A DNA stretch of 64,000 bases from Bog-473 sp963807675 (GTDB taxonomy: Bacteria; Actinomycetota; Acidimicrobiia; Acidimicrobiales; RAAP-2), in assembly GCA_963807675.1 (NCBI GenBank), contig CAWECP010000002.1, forward strand, positions 186,001 to 250,000. The letters are read 5' to 3'. Each line of letters opens with the position of its first letter. The stretch's first letter is position 1. The position numbers and the translations under genes were made by a program. The notes under the pieces are model-generated. The model had not been told where the DNA came from and did not search any database. It was given only the letters and a program-made list of their open reading frames with translations. Shown piece by piece: positions 21,543-29,832 of the stretch.

Positions 21543-22685
21543 GTGGACCTCTACGAGTACCAGGGCAAGCAGTACTTCGCCCGCTTCGGCATCCCGACCT
21601 CTCCGGGCGGGGTGGCCGATACGGTGGACGAGGCCGTCGAGCAGGCCGAGGCGGCGGGCTACCCGGTGGTGGTGAAGGCCCAGGTGAAGGTCGGTGGCCG
21701 CGGCAAGGCGGGCGGAGTGAAGCTGGCCGCCGACGCCGACGAGGTGCGCCTGCACGCCGGCAACATCCTCGGCCTCGACATCAAGGGCCACGTGGTCAGG
21801 CGGCTCTGGATTGAGCACGCATCGGACATCGCCAAGGAGTACTACGCCAGCTTCACCCTGGACCGTCCGGCCAAGCTGCACCTCGGCATGCTGTCGGCCG
21901 AGGGCGGCGTGGAGATCGAGGAGGTGGCGGAAACCAACCCCGACGCCATCGCCCGGATCCACATCGACCCGGTCAAGGGCCTCTCCGAGGAGGAGGCCCG
22001 GGAGTGGGTCGACCGGGCCGAGCTCGACCCCGAGGCGCGCGAGCAGGCAGCCACGCTGCTGGTGCGGCTCTACGCGTGCTACGTCGAGGGCGACTGCGAC
22101 CTGGCCGAAATCAACCCGCTCATCCTCACCCCGGAGGGCAAGGTGCACGCCCTCGACGCCAAGGTCACGCTCGACGAGAACGCGACCTTCCGCCACCCCG
22201 AGTGGGAGGAGTACGAGGACGACTCCGACATCGACCCGCGGGAAAAGATGGCCAAGGAGAGGGGCCTCAACTACATCGGCCTTTCGGGCACGGTCGGCAT
22301 CATCGCCAACGGCGCCGGCCTGGCCATGTCGACACTCGACGTGGTCAACCAGGTGGGCGGCGAGCCGGCCAACTTCCTCGACATCGGCGGCGGCGCCAAT
22401 GCCGACGTGATGGCGGCCGCGCTCGAGACCATCAACGCCGACCCGAACGTGAAGTCGATCTTCGTCAACATCTTCGGCGGCATCACCCGGGTCGACGAGG
22501 TGGCCAAGGGGATCATCGAGGCCATGAGCCGGGTCGCGCTGAGCTCGCCCGTCGTCATGCGGCTCGACGGCACCAACGCCGAACAGGGCCGGGCGCTGCT
22601 GGCCGACCACCTGTCGGACACCCTCATCGCCGAGCCGACCATGCTCGACGCGGCCCGCCGCGCCGTGACGCTGGCCCAGGCGTAG
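21543..22685 (+). CDS. sucC: Succinate-CoA ligase (ADP-forming), beta subunit
   Basis: 380 residues. With SucD it converts succinyl-CoA, ADP and phosphate to succinate, CoA and ATP in the TCA cycle. The N-terminal ATP-grasp fold (EYQGKQYFARFGIPT; VVKAQVKVGGRGKAGGVK) and the C-terminal ligase domain (NGAGLAMSTLDVVNQVGGEPANFLDIGG, NIFGGITRVDEVAKGI) are complete. The GTG start at 21543 is preceded by AAAGGAG at 21525-21531. It lies 39 bases upstream of sucD. Confidence 0.97.
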   Translation: MDLYEYQGKQYFARFGIPTSPGGVADTVDEAVEQAEAAGYPVVVKAQVKVGGRGKAGGVKLAADADEVRLHAGNILGLDIKGHVVRRLWIEHASDIAKEYYASFTLDRPAKLHLGMLSAEGGVEIEEVAETNPDAIARIHIDPVKGLSEEEAREWVDRAELDPEAREQAATLLVRLYACYVEGDCDLAEINPLILTPEGKVHALDAKVTLDENATFRHPEWEEYEDDSDIDPREKMAKERGLNYIGLSGTVGIIANGAGLAMSTLDVVNQVGGEPANFLDIGGGANADVMAAALETINADPNVKSIFVNIFGGITRVDEVAKGIIEAMSRVALSSPVVMRLDGTNAEQGRALLADHLSDTLIAEPTMLDAARRAVTLAQA

Positions 22686-22724
22686 CCCCGACCACCCACC
22701 CGGACCGAGAGGACACAGAGAGAC

Positions 22725-23615
22725 GTGAGCATCTTCGTCGACGAGACGACCAAGGTCGTGATCCAGGGCATCAGCCCGACGAGCCAGGGGCTCTACCACG
22801 GCCTGCGCAACAAGGCCTACGGCACCCAGATCGTGGGCGGCACCAACCCCAAGCGAGGCGGAGAGGAGATCGAGGGCATCGCCGTCTACGCCTCGGTGGC
22901 CGAGGCCGTGAAGGAGACCGGCGCCTCCGCCTCTTTCATCAGCGTGCCGCCGCGGGGCGCGGCCGACGCCATCATTGAGGCGGCCGAGGCCGGCATCGCC
23001 TTCATCGTCTGCATCACCGAGGGCATCCCGGCCCAGGACGAGGCGGTGGCGTACAACCGCCTGGTCGAGGAGTTCCCGGGTACCCGACTGTTGGGACCGA
23101 ACTGCCCCGGGATCATCAGCCCCGGCAAGTGCAACATCGGCATCACCTCGGGCGACATCGCGCTGCCGGGAGGACCGGTGGGCATCGTCTCGCGCTCGGG
23201 CACGCTGACCTACCAGGCGCTGCACGAGCTCTCGCAACAAGGCATCGGCCAGACCACGTGCGTCGGCATCGGCGGCGACCCCGTGCCGGGCACGAACTTC
23301 ATCGATTGTCTGCGCGCGTTCCAGGCTGATCCCGAGACGAAGGCCGTCATGATGATCGGCGAGATCGGCGGTTCCGAGGAGGAACGGGCGGCCGAGTTCA
23401 TCAGGGAGCACGTGACCAAGCCCGTGGCGGCCTACATCGCCGGCGTCACCGCGCCTCCCGGCCGCAAGATGGGCCACGCCGGCGCCATTATCTCGGGCTC
23501 CTCGGGCACGGCGCAGGCCAAAATGGACGCCCTGTCGGCCGCCGGCGTGCAGGTGGCCCAGAACCCGACGGAATGCGGCGAGAAGATGGTCGCCATCGTG
23601 CGGGGGCTCGGCTGA
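22725..23615 (+). CDS. sucD: Succinate-CoA ligase (ADP-forming), alpha subunit
   Basis: 296 residues. The CoA-binding Rossmann domain is at the N-terminus (GISPTSQGLYHGLRNKAYGT, FISVPPRGAADAI). The phosphohistidine loop GHAGAIISG contains His251, which carries phosphate between the subunits, and SRSGTLTYQ and GIGGDPVPGTNFIDCL are conserved. It starts with GTG at 22725 after a purine-rich GAGGACACAGAG stretch. Its last codons form one arm of a strong inverted repeat. Confidence 0.97.
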   Translation: MSIFVDETTKVVIQGISPTSQGLYHGLRNKAYGTQIVGGTNPKRGGEEIEGIAVYASVAEAVKETGASASFISVPPRGAADAIIEAAEAGIAFIVCITEGIPAQDEAVAYNRLVEEFPGTRLLGPNCPGIISPGKCNIGITSGDIALPGGPVGIVSRSGTLTYQALHELSQQGIGQTTCVGIGGDPVPGTNFIDCLRAFQADPETKAVMMIGEIGGSEEERAAEFIREHVTKPVAAYIAGVTAPPGRKMGHAGAIISGSSGTAQAKMDALSAAGVQVAQNPTECGEKMVAIVRGLG

Positions 23616-23634
23616 AGCACCCCGCACGATGGCG
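23591..23634. terminator. Perfect 15-bp inverted repeat, likely bidirectional terminator
   Basis: CGCCATCGTGCGGGG (23591-23605) and CCCCGCACGATGGCG (23620-23634) pair perfectly around a 14-base loop that contains the sucD stop codon. It lies between two converging genes (sucD and the membrane-protein gene ending at 23645), where a terminator serving both strands is expected. There is no T tract. Confidence 0.7.
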
Positions 23635-23644
23635 CTGAACGGAG

Positions 23645-24337
23645 CTAGGCGGCGACCGCTTCCGAGGCCGGCGCGCTGACCGAGGTGCCGCCCCCGGAGT
23701 CTCCGCCGAGGGTGCCCCGTGACTGCTTCACCGCGATGACGATCCCGGTGGCGATGACCCAGACGGGAAACCCGAGGAGGCCAAAGAAGCTGAGGGGGCC
23801 GGCCGCGCCGACGACGCCGACCAGGATGGAAAACCACCCCAGTAGCTTCGGCAGCGGCGCGATGGCGCGGTTGAGCAGGATGGCCAGGCCGACCGAGAGG
23901 GTCAGGAAGTCGATCCCGGCCAGGATCAATAGATAGTTGTTCTGGCTGTAGAAGTTGACGAAGTGCGCCACGGCGAGGTCGTGGTTATGCGACGAGATGA
24001 TCAGCGTGATCTCGAAGCTCCCGGCGACGATGATCCCCGCGACCAGAATGACGGCCGAGGCGAAGGCCATGTTCGGGAAGAGCCGCTGACCCCCGGCCTC
24101 GACGAGCACCGTGCGCAGCTGGGTCGCGAAGACCAGGATCAGGAACAGGGCCGCCCCGACCAGCCAGATGCTCAACCACTGCTGGTTCACATGCGTGTTG
24201 TACCAGTGCGCCACCGTGGAGCCCGACGCGTTCTCGCCCGGTGAGCCGTTCGAAAGCGGCCCGAACGTGACGAAGATCAATGCCATCGCCACCAGGCCGA
24301 TCAGCCACAGCCATCGATTCAAACTCGAATCCTTCAT
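23645..24337 (-). CDS. Polytopic membrane protein of unknown function
   Basis: 230 residues with about six predicted hydrophobic helices: an N-terminal helix near residues 8-25, helices near 55-72, 90-110 and 130-150, and two close to residues 160-205. A conserved-looking extracytoplasmic loop (NGSPGENASGSTVAHWYNTHVNQQW) follows helix 1. A short Gly/Ser tail ends the protein. The start at 24337 has GAAAGGGGAACC just upstream. No transporter or enzyme motif is recognised. Confidence 0.8.
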   Translation of the reverse strand: MKDSSLNRWLWLIGLVAMALIFVTFGPLSNGSPGENASGSTVAHWYNTHVNQQWLSIWLVGAALFLILVFATQLRTVLVEAGGQRLFPNMAFASAVILVAGIIVAGSFEITLIISSHNHDLAVAHFVNFYSQNNYLLILAGIDFLTLSVGLAILLNRAIAPLPKLLGWFSILVGVVGAAGPLSFFGLLGFPVWVIATGIVIAVKQSRGTLGGDSGGGTSVSAPASEAVAA

Positions 24338-24725
24338 TGGTTCCCCTTTCGCCAGTCGTTCTGAAAGGAACGTGATCGGGTGCCATCCCCCCGGAGCCAC
24401 CGTCCGCCCCAGGCCAATTCTGCACCCCCTGGCCGAAAAAAGAAGGGTCGTTAGTACCTAGTTCCGGCGTGGGGCTAGTACCCCTACGTACCCCTCGGGC
24501 CGGGCCGGCAGCCTGGTTAGGTTTTGGTTCACGGAGCCCGACCTTCCCGACGATCCGTCAAGCCCCGCCGGGGTCCAGGCTCGTCTCAGCCGGCGAGGCA
24601 CCCCAGATGAACCGCCCCGCCTGGCCGATCTTCCCAAGTGGGAACGCCGCCGTGCCAGGCTGACGTGCGCCGCAAGCGTGGCGCTGGGGTGAGCCCTCAT
24701 CTTCGGCGCCTACGCCCCTCTCCCC
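24338..24725. other. 388-base divergent intergenic region
   Basis: It separates the minus-strand membrane protein from the plus-strand ion channel and should hold promoters for both. Around 24450-24497 there is a cluster of GTAC-containing words, including the near-palindrome GGGGCTAGTACCCC. No gene or recognised RNA motif was found. Confidence 0.4.
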
Positions 24726-25223
24726 ATGGCCCGAGAGTCGGGTCTGCGTGCGTTCACCCAACTCGGTGTCGGCATCGCCCTCATCGGCGCCGTGCTGGCC
24801 TGGCAGATTCTCCGCATCTCCAGCGCGCGTTTGCCGGAGCTCCGCGCGGTGGAGGCTCTGGGCGTAGTCATCGCCCTGTTCCTTGCCTTGTTCTCTTCGA
24901 TCTACCTCGCCATGTCACACGAGTCGGGCGCCACCTTCACAGAGCGGCTCGATCACATCCGAGCCCTCTACTTCACCGTCAGCATCTTCTCGACGGTGGG
25001 TTTCGGCGACATTACGCCGCCCACGGACACCGCACGCCTGGTGGTGACCGCGCAGATGCTCCTCGACCTGGCCATCATCGGCGCGGTCGTACGCTTGATC
25101 TTCAACGCGGCGCGCAGCAGGGTCACACCGGCCGCCGCGTCCGCTCCGACGGCTAGTGCCGGGCGGTGGCGAGAGGAGCCGGATCCATCCGGGATGTCTT
25201 GGTGTTCCAACTACACTGACGCC
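24726..25223 (+). CDS. Two-pore-domain-type ion channel segment; its frame runs on into purN without a stop
   Basis: 166 residues before the purN start. Hydrophobic segments at about residues 10-29 and 44-63 precede a pore helix and the selectivity filter TVGFGD (90-95), followed by a last helix (105-127). This is the Ion_trans_2 pattern of potassium channels. The Ala/Pro-rich tail after residue 130 does not meet a stop codon: the same frame continues through a GTG at 25224 into complete PurN and ends at 25871. Translation from 24726 would therefore give a 381-residue channel-PurN fusion. Either the fusion is real, or a stop has been lost by mutation or assembly error. Confidence 0.7.
25212..25217 (+). 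promoter_or_regulatory. Likely -10 hexamer for leaderless purN
   Basis: TACACT lies 6 bases before the GTG at 25224. It suggests that purN can be transcribed and translated on its own although its frame is open upstream. Confidence 0.5.
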
Positions 25224-25871
25224 GTGCGTCTCGCGGTCCTCGTTTCGGGTTCCGGGACGATCCTGCGGGCCATGTTCGACGTCGGGCTCCCGGTCACAAC
25301 GGTCCTCTCCGACCGGCCCTGCGCCGCCCTCGGGCTGGCCGAGGAGCACGGGATCGCCCCAGAGCTGGTCGACCGGGCCACCTTTGGCGGCTTCGGCCCC
25401 GCCTTCGACCGGGTGGCCTTCACCGAGACCGTGGCCGCCACCCTCGTCGCCCACCAGCCCGACCTGGTCGCCATGGCCGGTTTCGGCACGGTAATGACCG
25501 AGGCGGTCCACCGGGCCTTTCCCCGGCGGATCCTCAACACCCATCCCGCCCTGCTTCCCGCCTTTCCGGGCTGGCACGGGGTGCGGGACGCCCTGGCCGC
25601 CGGGGTGGCCGAGTCCGGCTGCACCGTGCATTTGGCCTCTCTCGAGGTGGACGCCGGCCCCATCCTGGCCCAGCAGGCGGTACCGGTCCTTTCCGGTGAC
25701 ACCGAGGAGACCCTGCACGAGCGCATCAAGGTGGCCGAGCGGGCGCTCTACCCGGCCACCATCGCCTGGGCGCTGGCCGAGCTCGAGGCTGGCCGCGACC
25801 TGGCGCCCCCCGGTCCGGCCGCCGGCGAGGAGAACGACGAACAGAAGGACAAGGAGATGGCACGGAGATGA
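25224..25871 (+). CDS. purN: Phosphoribosylglycinamide formyltransferase 1
   Basis: 215 residues. It transfers a formyl group from 10-formyl-THF to GAR in purine synthesis. Family motifs: VLVSGSGTILRAM near the N-terminus (phosphate loop), MAGFGTVMTEAV, and the active-site block RRILNTHPALLPAFPGWHGV with the conserved Asn and His, followed by GCTVHLASLEVDAGPILAQ. The GTG at 25224 places the Rossmann strand at residue 2, as in other PurN proteins. The frame upstream is open into an ion channel. purH follows after 4 bases. Confidence 0.93.
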   Translation: MRLAVLVSGSGTILRAMFDVGLPVTTVLSDRPCAALGLAEEHGIAPELVDRATFGGFGPAFDRVAFTETVAATLVAHQPDLVAMAGFGTVMTEAVHRAFPRRILNTHPALLPAFPGWHGVRDALAAGVAESGCTVHLASLEVDAGPILAQQAVPVLSGDTEETLHERIKVAERALYPATIAWALAELEAGRDLAPPGPAAGEENDEQKDKEMARR

Positions 25872-25875
25872 CCAC

Positions 25876-27447
25876 ATGAGGGCCTTGCTGTCGGTCTACG
25901 ACAAGGACGGCCTGGAAGAGCTGGCCCAGGGGCTATCCGACCTGGGCTGGGAGCTCATCGCCAGTGGCAACACGGCGGCCCGGCTGGGCGAGGCGGGCAT
26001 CGCCCACCTTGAGGTGGCCGAGGTGACCGGCTCGCCCGAAATGCTGGGCGGCCGAGTCAAGACCCTGCACCCCAAGATCCATGGCGGCATCCTGGCCGAC
26101 CGCTCGAAGCCCGAGCACCTGGGTGACCTGGAGGCCAACGGCATCGAGGCCATCGACCTGGTGGTGTCGAACCTGTACCCGTTCTCCTCCGACCCCTCGA
26201 TCGAGCTGATCGACATCGGGGGCCCTGCCATGGTGCGCGCGGCGGCGAAGAACCACGAGCACGTCGGCATCGTCACCTCCCCGGCTGACTACCCCATCGT
26301 CCTGGCCGAGCTGCGGGCCGCCGGCACTCTGTCCGCCGCTACCAGGCGCCGTCTCGCCCGTGCGGCCTTCGCCCATACGGCGGCCTACGACGCCGCCATC
26401 GTCGCCTGGCTCGACGCCGGCGGGCCCGGTCCCGTCGCCGGACTTGGCGGCGCAAACGCCGCCGACACGGAGGAGGCCGAGCTCTCGGCCGTGCTGCCCA
26501 AGACCCTGCACCTCACCCTCGAGCGCACCGAGGTCCTGCGCTACGGCGAGAACCCCCACCAGCGCGGCTCGCGCTACCGAGTGGCCGGCACGCCCAGCTG
26601 GTGGGACGCCATGGAACAGCACGGCGGTACGCCGCTGTCGTACCTCAACCTCTTCGACGGCGACGCCGCCTGGCGACTCGTCCACGAGCTGGCCGCCGAC
26701 TCGGGCGAGGACGCCGTCGCCATCATCAAGCACGCCAACCCGTGCGGGGCCGCGGTGGCCGGCGACCTCGTTACCGCCTACGAGCGCGCCCTCGAGTGCG
26801 ATCCGCTCTCCGCCTTCGGCGGCGTCGTCGCCATCGGCGGGGACGTCACCGCCGCGGTGGCCGAGGCGGTCGCCGCCGGCCCCCAGGCCGACGTCATCAT
26901 CGCCCGCTCCTACGCCCCCGAAGCGCTCGTGCGCCTCACCACCCGCCGCAAGGCCACCCGCTTGCTTTCGGGACCCGCCCCAGAAGCGGCGACGCGCCAA
27001 TTACGCAGCCTGGGTGCCAGCGTGCTCGTGCAGGACGTCGACCGCTTCGTCTCGCCCCGCACCGAGTGGCGCCCCGTCACCAAGCGCCAGCCCTCCGAGG
27101 AGGAGTGGCGTGACCTCGTGCTGGCCTGGCGCGTCTGCGGGCGCACGACGTCCAACGCCATCGCCGTTGTCACCAACGGCCAGGCGGTCGGAGTGGGCGC
27201 CGGCCAGCAATCGCGCGTGGTCGCCGCGGAGATCGCCGTGCAGAAGGCGGGGGAGCGGGCCAAGGGCGGGGCCGGTGCCAGCGACGCCTTCTTCCCCTTC
27301 GCCGACGGCCTGCTCGTCCTGGCCGACGCCGGCGTCACCGCAGTCGTCCAGCCCGGCGGCTCCGTGAAGGACCAGGAAGTCATCGACGCCGCCGACGAGG
27401 CCGGCCTCGCCATGGTCATGACCGGCGAGCGCCACTTCAAGCACTGA
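25876..27447 (+). CDS. purH: Bifunctional AICAR formyltransferase/IMP cyclohydrolase
   Basis: 523 residues, normal length. The N-terminal MGS-like IMP cyclohydrolase domain has LIASGNTAARL and VKTLHPKIHGGILADR; the C-terminal AICAR formyltransferase domain has RYGENPHQ (about 222-229) and the catalytic KHANPCG (Lys285-His286). It ends GLAMVMTGERHFKH, the usual PurH C-terminus. It catalyses the last two steps to IMP. ATG 25876 lies 4 bases after purN and has a CGGAG motif upstream; its TGA overlaps the folD start (TGATG). Confidence 0.97.
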   Translation: MRALLSVYDKDGLEELAQGLSDLGWELIASGNTAARLGEAGIAHLEVAEVTGSPEMLGGRVKTLHPKIHGGILADRSKPEHLGDLEANGIEAIDLVVSNLYPFSSDPSIELIDIGGPAMVRAAAKNHEHVGIVTSPADYPIVLAELRAAGTLSAATRRRLARAAFAHTAAYDAAIVAWLDAGGPGPVAGLGGANAADTEEAELSAVLPKTLHLTLERTEVLRYGENPHQRGSRYRVAGTPSWWDAMEQHGGTPLSYLNLFDGDAAWRLVHELAADSGEDAVAIIKHANPCGAAVAGDLVTAYERALECDPLSAFGGVVAIGGDVTAAVAEAVAAGPQADVIIARSYAPEALVRLTTRRKATRLLSGPAPEAATRQLRSLGASVLVQDVDRFVSPRTEWRPVTKRQPSEEEWRDLVLAWRVCGRTTSNAIAVVTNGQAVGVGAGQQSRVVAAEIAVQKAGERAKGGAGASDAFFPFADGLLVLADAGVTAVVQPGGSVKDQEVIDAADEAGLAMVMTGERHFKH

Positions 27448-28310
27448 TGAGCGCCATCCTGCTCGACGGTGAGCCCGTCGCCGCCCGCATGAACGCCGAG
27501 GTGGCCGACCGCGTGGCCCACCTGGCCGCCGAGGGCATCCACGTCGGGCTCGGCACCATCCTCGTCGGCGACGACGCGCCGAGCGCGCGCTACGTCGCCA
27601 TGAAGCACGAGGACTCCGCCAAGCTCGGGATCTACTCCGTCGGCGAGCACCTGCCCGAGACCGCCACCCAGCAAGAGGTGCTCGACGTCATCGCCCGCTT
27701 CAACGCCGACCCCAAGGTGAGCGCCTACCTCGTGCAGCTCCCGCTCCCCGCCGGCCTCGACGAGGAGCAGGCGCTCCTGGCCGTCGACCCGGCCAAGGAC
27801 GTCGATGGCCTGCATCCGATCAACCTCGGCCGCCTTGTGCTCGGCACACCCGGCCCGCTGCCGTGCACGCCCGCTGGCATCGTCGAGCTGCTGCACGCCT
27901 ACGACGTCCCCGTCGAGGGGCAGCACGTCGTCATCATCGGCCGCGGCGTGACCATCGGGCGCCCGCTGGCCAACCTGCTCACCCTCAAGCGCCCTGGCCT
28001 CAACGCCGCCGTGACCGTCGTGCACACCGGCGTCTCCACCGAGAAGATGGCGGTCCTCACCCGCACGGCCGACATCGTCGTCGCCGCGGCTGGCCGCCCC
28101 CACCTGCTCACGCCCGACATGGTCAAGCCCGGTGCCGCCGTGGTCTCCGCCGGCACGACGTTCGAGGGGAAGAAGCTGATCCCCGACGCGCACCCCGACG
28201 TGGCCGAGGTGGCCGGGTGGATCACGCCCCGGCTCGGGGGAGTGGGCCCCATGACCCGTGCCATGCTGTACCGCAACGCGCTGCGGGCGGCCGAGCGGTT
28301 GACGGCATAG
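27447..28310 (+). CDS. folD: Methylene-THF dehydrogenase/methenyl-THF cyclohydrolase
   Basis: 287 residues. It interconverts 5,10-methylene-THF and 10-formyl-THF, which supplies the formyl donor used by purN and purH just upstream. Active-site YxxxK is Tyr49-Lys53 (SARYVAMK). VQLPLP and KDVDGLHPIN bind folate, and GRGVTIGRPLANLL is the dinucleotide-binding loop (the usual Ser in GRS is Gly-Val here). The ATG overlaps the purH stop by one base, so the two are co-translated. Confidence 0.96.
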   Translation: MSAILLDGEPVAARMNAEVADRVAHLAAEGIHVGLGTILVGDDAPSARYVAMKHEDSAKLGIYSVGEHLPETATQQEVLDVIARFNADPKVSAYLVQLPLPAGLDEEQALLAVDPAKDVDGLHPINLGRLVLGTPGPLPCTPAGIVELLHAYDVPVEGQHVVIIGRGVTIGRPLANLLTLKRPGLNAAVTVVHTGVSTEKMAVLTRTADIVVAAAGRPHLLTPDMVKPGAAVVSAGTTFEGKKLIPDAHPDVAEVAGWITPRLGGVGPMTRAMLYRNALRAAERLTA

Positions 28311-28369
28311 AACCCCAGCTCGGAGCCAGGAAGGACCCGACGACGGCAGCGGAGGCAGGTGCAAACGAG

Positions 28370-28732
28370 GTGACCGAGCGTGAATACGACGAGCGCCCGT
28401 GGGGTAACTACACGGTGCTCAGTGACGAGGCCCCCGACCACAAGGTGAAGCGCTTGGTTGTGCACCCAGGCAAACGACTCAGCTACCAGCGCCACTCCAA
28501 GCGGGCCGAGCATTGGTTCATCGTCTCCGGCACGGCCGAGGTGACACTCGACGGCCATGTCACCGAGCTCCACCCCGGCGATGCGATTGACATTCCCCTG
28601 GAGGGCGCGCACCGCATCGCCAACCCCGGTGACACCGACGTGGTCTTCATAGAGGTACAGCGCGGGTCCTATTTCGGCGAGGACGACATCGTCCGCCTCG
28701 AGGACGACTACGGCAGGGTGCCAACGCCATGA
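28370..28732 (+). CDS. Cupin-domain mannose-6-phosphate isomerase-like protein
   Basis: 120 residues forming a single cupin barrel. RPWGNYTVL, LVVHPGKRLSYQRHSKRAEHWFIVSG (His-x-Glu metal ligands) and LHPGDAIDIPLEGAHRIAN match the type II phosphomannose isomerase/GDP-mannose pyrophosphorylase C-terminal domain, which interconverts mannose-6-P and fructose-6-P using a metal. The GTG start at 28370 is 59 bases after folD, and the stop overlaps the metF start (ATGA). The sugar role is inferred from family only. Confidence 0.88.
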   Translation: MTEREYDERPWGNYTVLSDEAPDHKVKRLVVHPGKRLSYQRHSKRAEHWFIVSGTAEVTLDGHVTELHPGDAIDIPLEGAHRIANPGDTDVVFIEVQRGSYFGEDDIVRLEDDYGRVPTP

Positions 28733-29601
28733 CCCGCATCGCCGAGCTGCTGGCGGCGGGCCCCACGTACTCCTTCGAGTTCTTCCCTCCGAAGAACGAC
28801 AAGGAGCTCACCACCCTCGCCCGGACCATCGGCGAGCTGCAACCGCTCGAGCCGTCGTTCGTGTCCGTCACATACCGCGGCGGCGCCGAGTCACGCCAGC
28901 GCACCTTCGACGTGGTTTCGGGCATGCTGCACACGACACGCCTCAACCCGATGGCGCATCTCATCTGCGTGGCCCACACGCGCCTTGAATTGGCCGACAT
29001 CCTCGTGTCGCTCCGGAAGGCCGGTATCGAGAACCTGATGGCGCTCGGTGGCGACCCGCCCGAGGACCCGAGCGCCGGCCCCGGCGAGCTGGCTTACGCA
29101 GGCGAGCTGGTGGAACTGGCGCGTGCCATCGGCGGCTTTTCCGTCGGCGTGGCGGCCCACCCGGCCGGGCACCCGCGTTCGCCCCATCTGCAGAGCGACC
29201 GGGACTACCTGGCGGCGAAGCTGGCGCTGGCCGACTTCGGCGTGACCCAGTTCTTCTTCGAGGCGTCCGAGTACGAGGGCCTGATGGCCGACCTGCGCCA
29301 GCGCGGGGTCGATACCCCCGTGCTCCCGGGCATACTGCCCGTCACGTCGATCTCCACCATGAACCGCTTGGGGCCGATGGGTGCGGCCGCCCCGGCCTGG
29401 ATGGAGGAGCGCCTCCGTACCGCGGACGAGCGGGGCGGTTCCGACGCCGTGCGCAAGGAGGGCATCGAGCTCGCCACCGAGCTGTGCTCGCACCTGCTCG
29501 AGGTGGGCGTGCCGGGCCTGCACTTCTACACCTTCAATACCTCGAGCGCGACGCGCGAGATCTATGCCGCGCTGGGCCTCGGCCCGAGCGCCAGGTCGTA
29601 G
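28729..29601 (+). CDS. metF: 5,10-methylenetetrahydrofolate reductase
   Basis: 290 residues. It reduces methylene-THF to 5-methyl-THF for methionine synthesis. Seen: SFEFFPPK with the catalytic Glu17, FVSVTYRGG, a GGDPPE motif, HPAGHP, QFFFEASEY, PGILPVTSISTMNRLGP, and the C-terminal GVPGLHFYTFN. It is the last gene of purN-purH-folD-cupin-metF and is joined to the cupin gene by an ATGA overlap, which groups folate one-carbon enzymes in one transcript. Confidence 0.96.
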   Translation: MTRIAELLAAGPTYSFEFFPPKNDKELTTLARTIGELQPLEPSFVSVTYRGGAESRQRTFDVVSGMLHTTRLNPMAHLICVAHTRLELADILVSLRKAGIENLMALGGDPPEDPSAGPGELAYAGELVELARAIGGFSVGVAAHPAGHPRSPHLQSDRDYLAAKLALADFGVTQFFFEASEYEGLMADLRQRGVDTPVLPGILPVTSISTMNRLGPMGAAAPAWMEERLRTADERGGSDAVRKEGIELATELCSHLLEVGVPGLHFYTFNTSSATREIYAALGLGPSARS

Positions 29602-29832
29602 GCGCCAGGCCGTACAACGCCCACAGAGTGCCGCTGCGAGCAGGCCATCCAAGCTTGCCGCGAGCCCCCCTTGGGCCTATGGGTGCCCGACCTTGATGCC
29701 GCGTCATGAGGCGTAGATCAGCGCTATCAGCGGGGCTGCTGGCGGCGACGCCGAGGCTGACCGCGAAATGTAGGTACATGCTTTCCGCTGTGAACGATCC
29801 TGGCGATGTGGACAACGTTGAGAGGCACAGAT

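Noticed and set aside
21489..23837. 782-residue open frame antisense to sucC and sucD
   Set aside because: It covers two certain genes on the other strand and has the shadow composition (Arg, Gly, His, Asp) typical of high-GC antisense frames.
24425..24725. Possible c-di-AMP (ydaO) riboswitch before the ion channel, suggested by a CTGGGGTGAGCC segment
   Set aside because: The other conserved blocks, in particular the 3' GTCAGCTAACC-type element, are absent.
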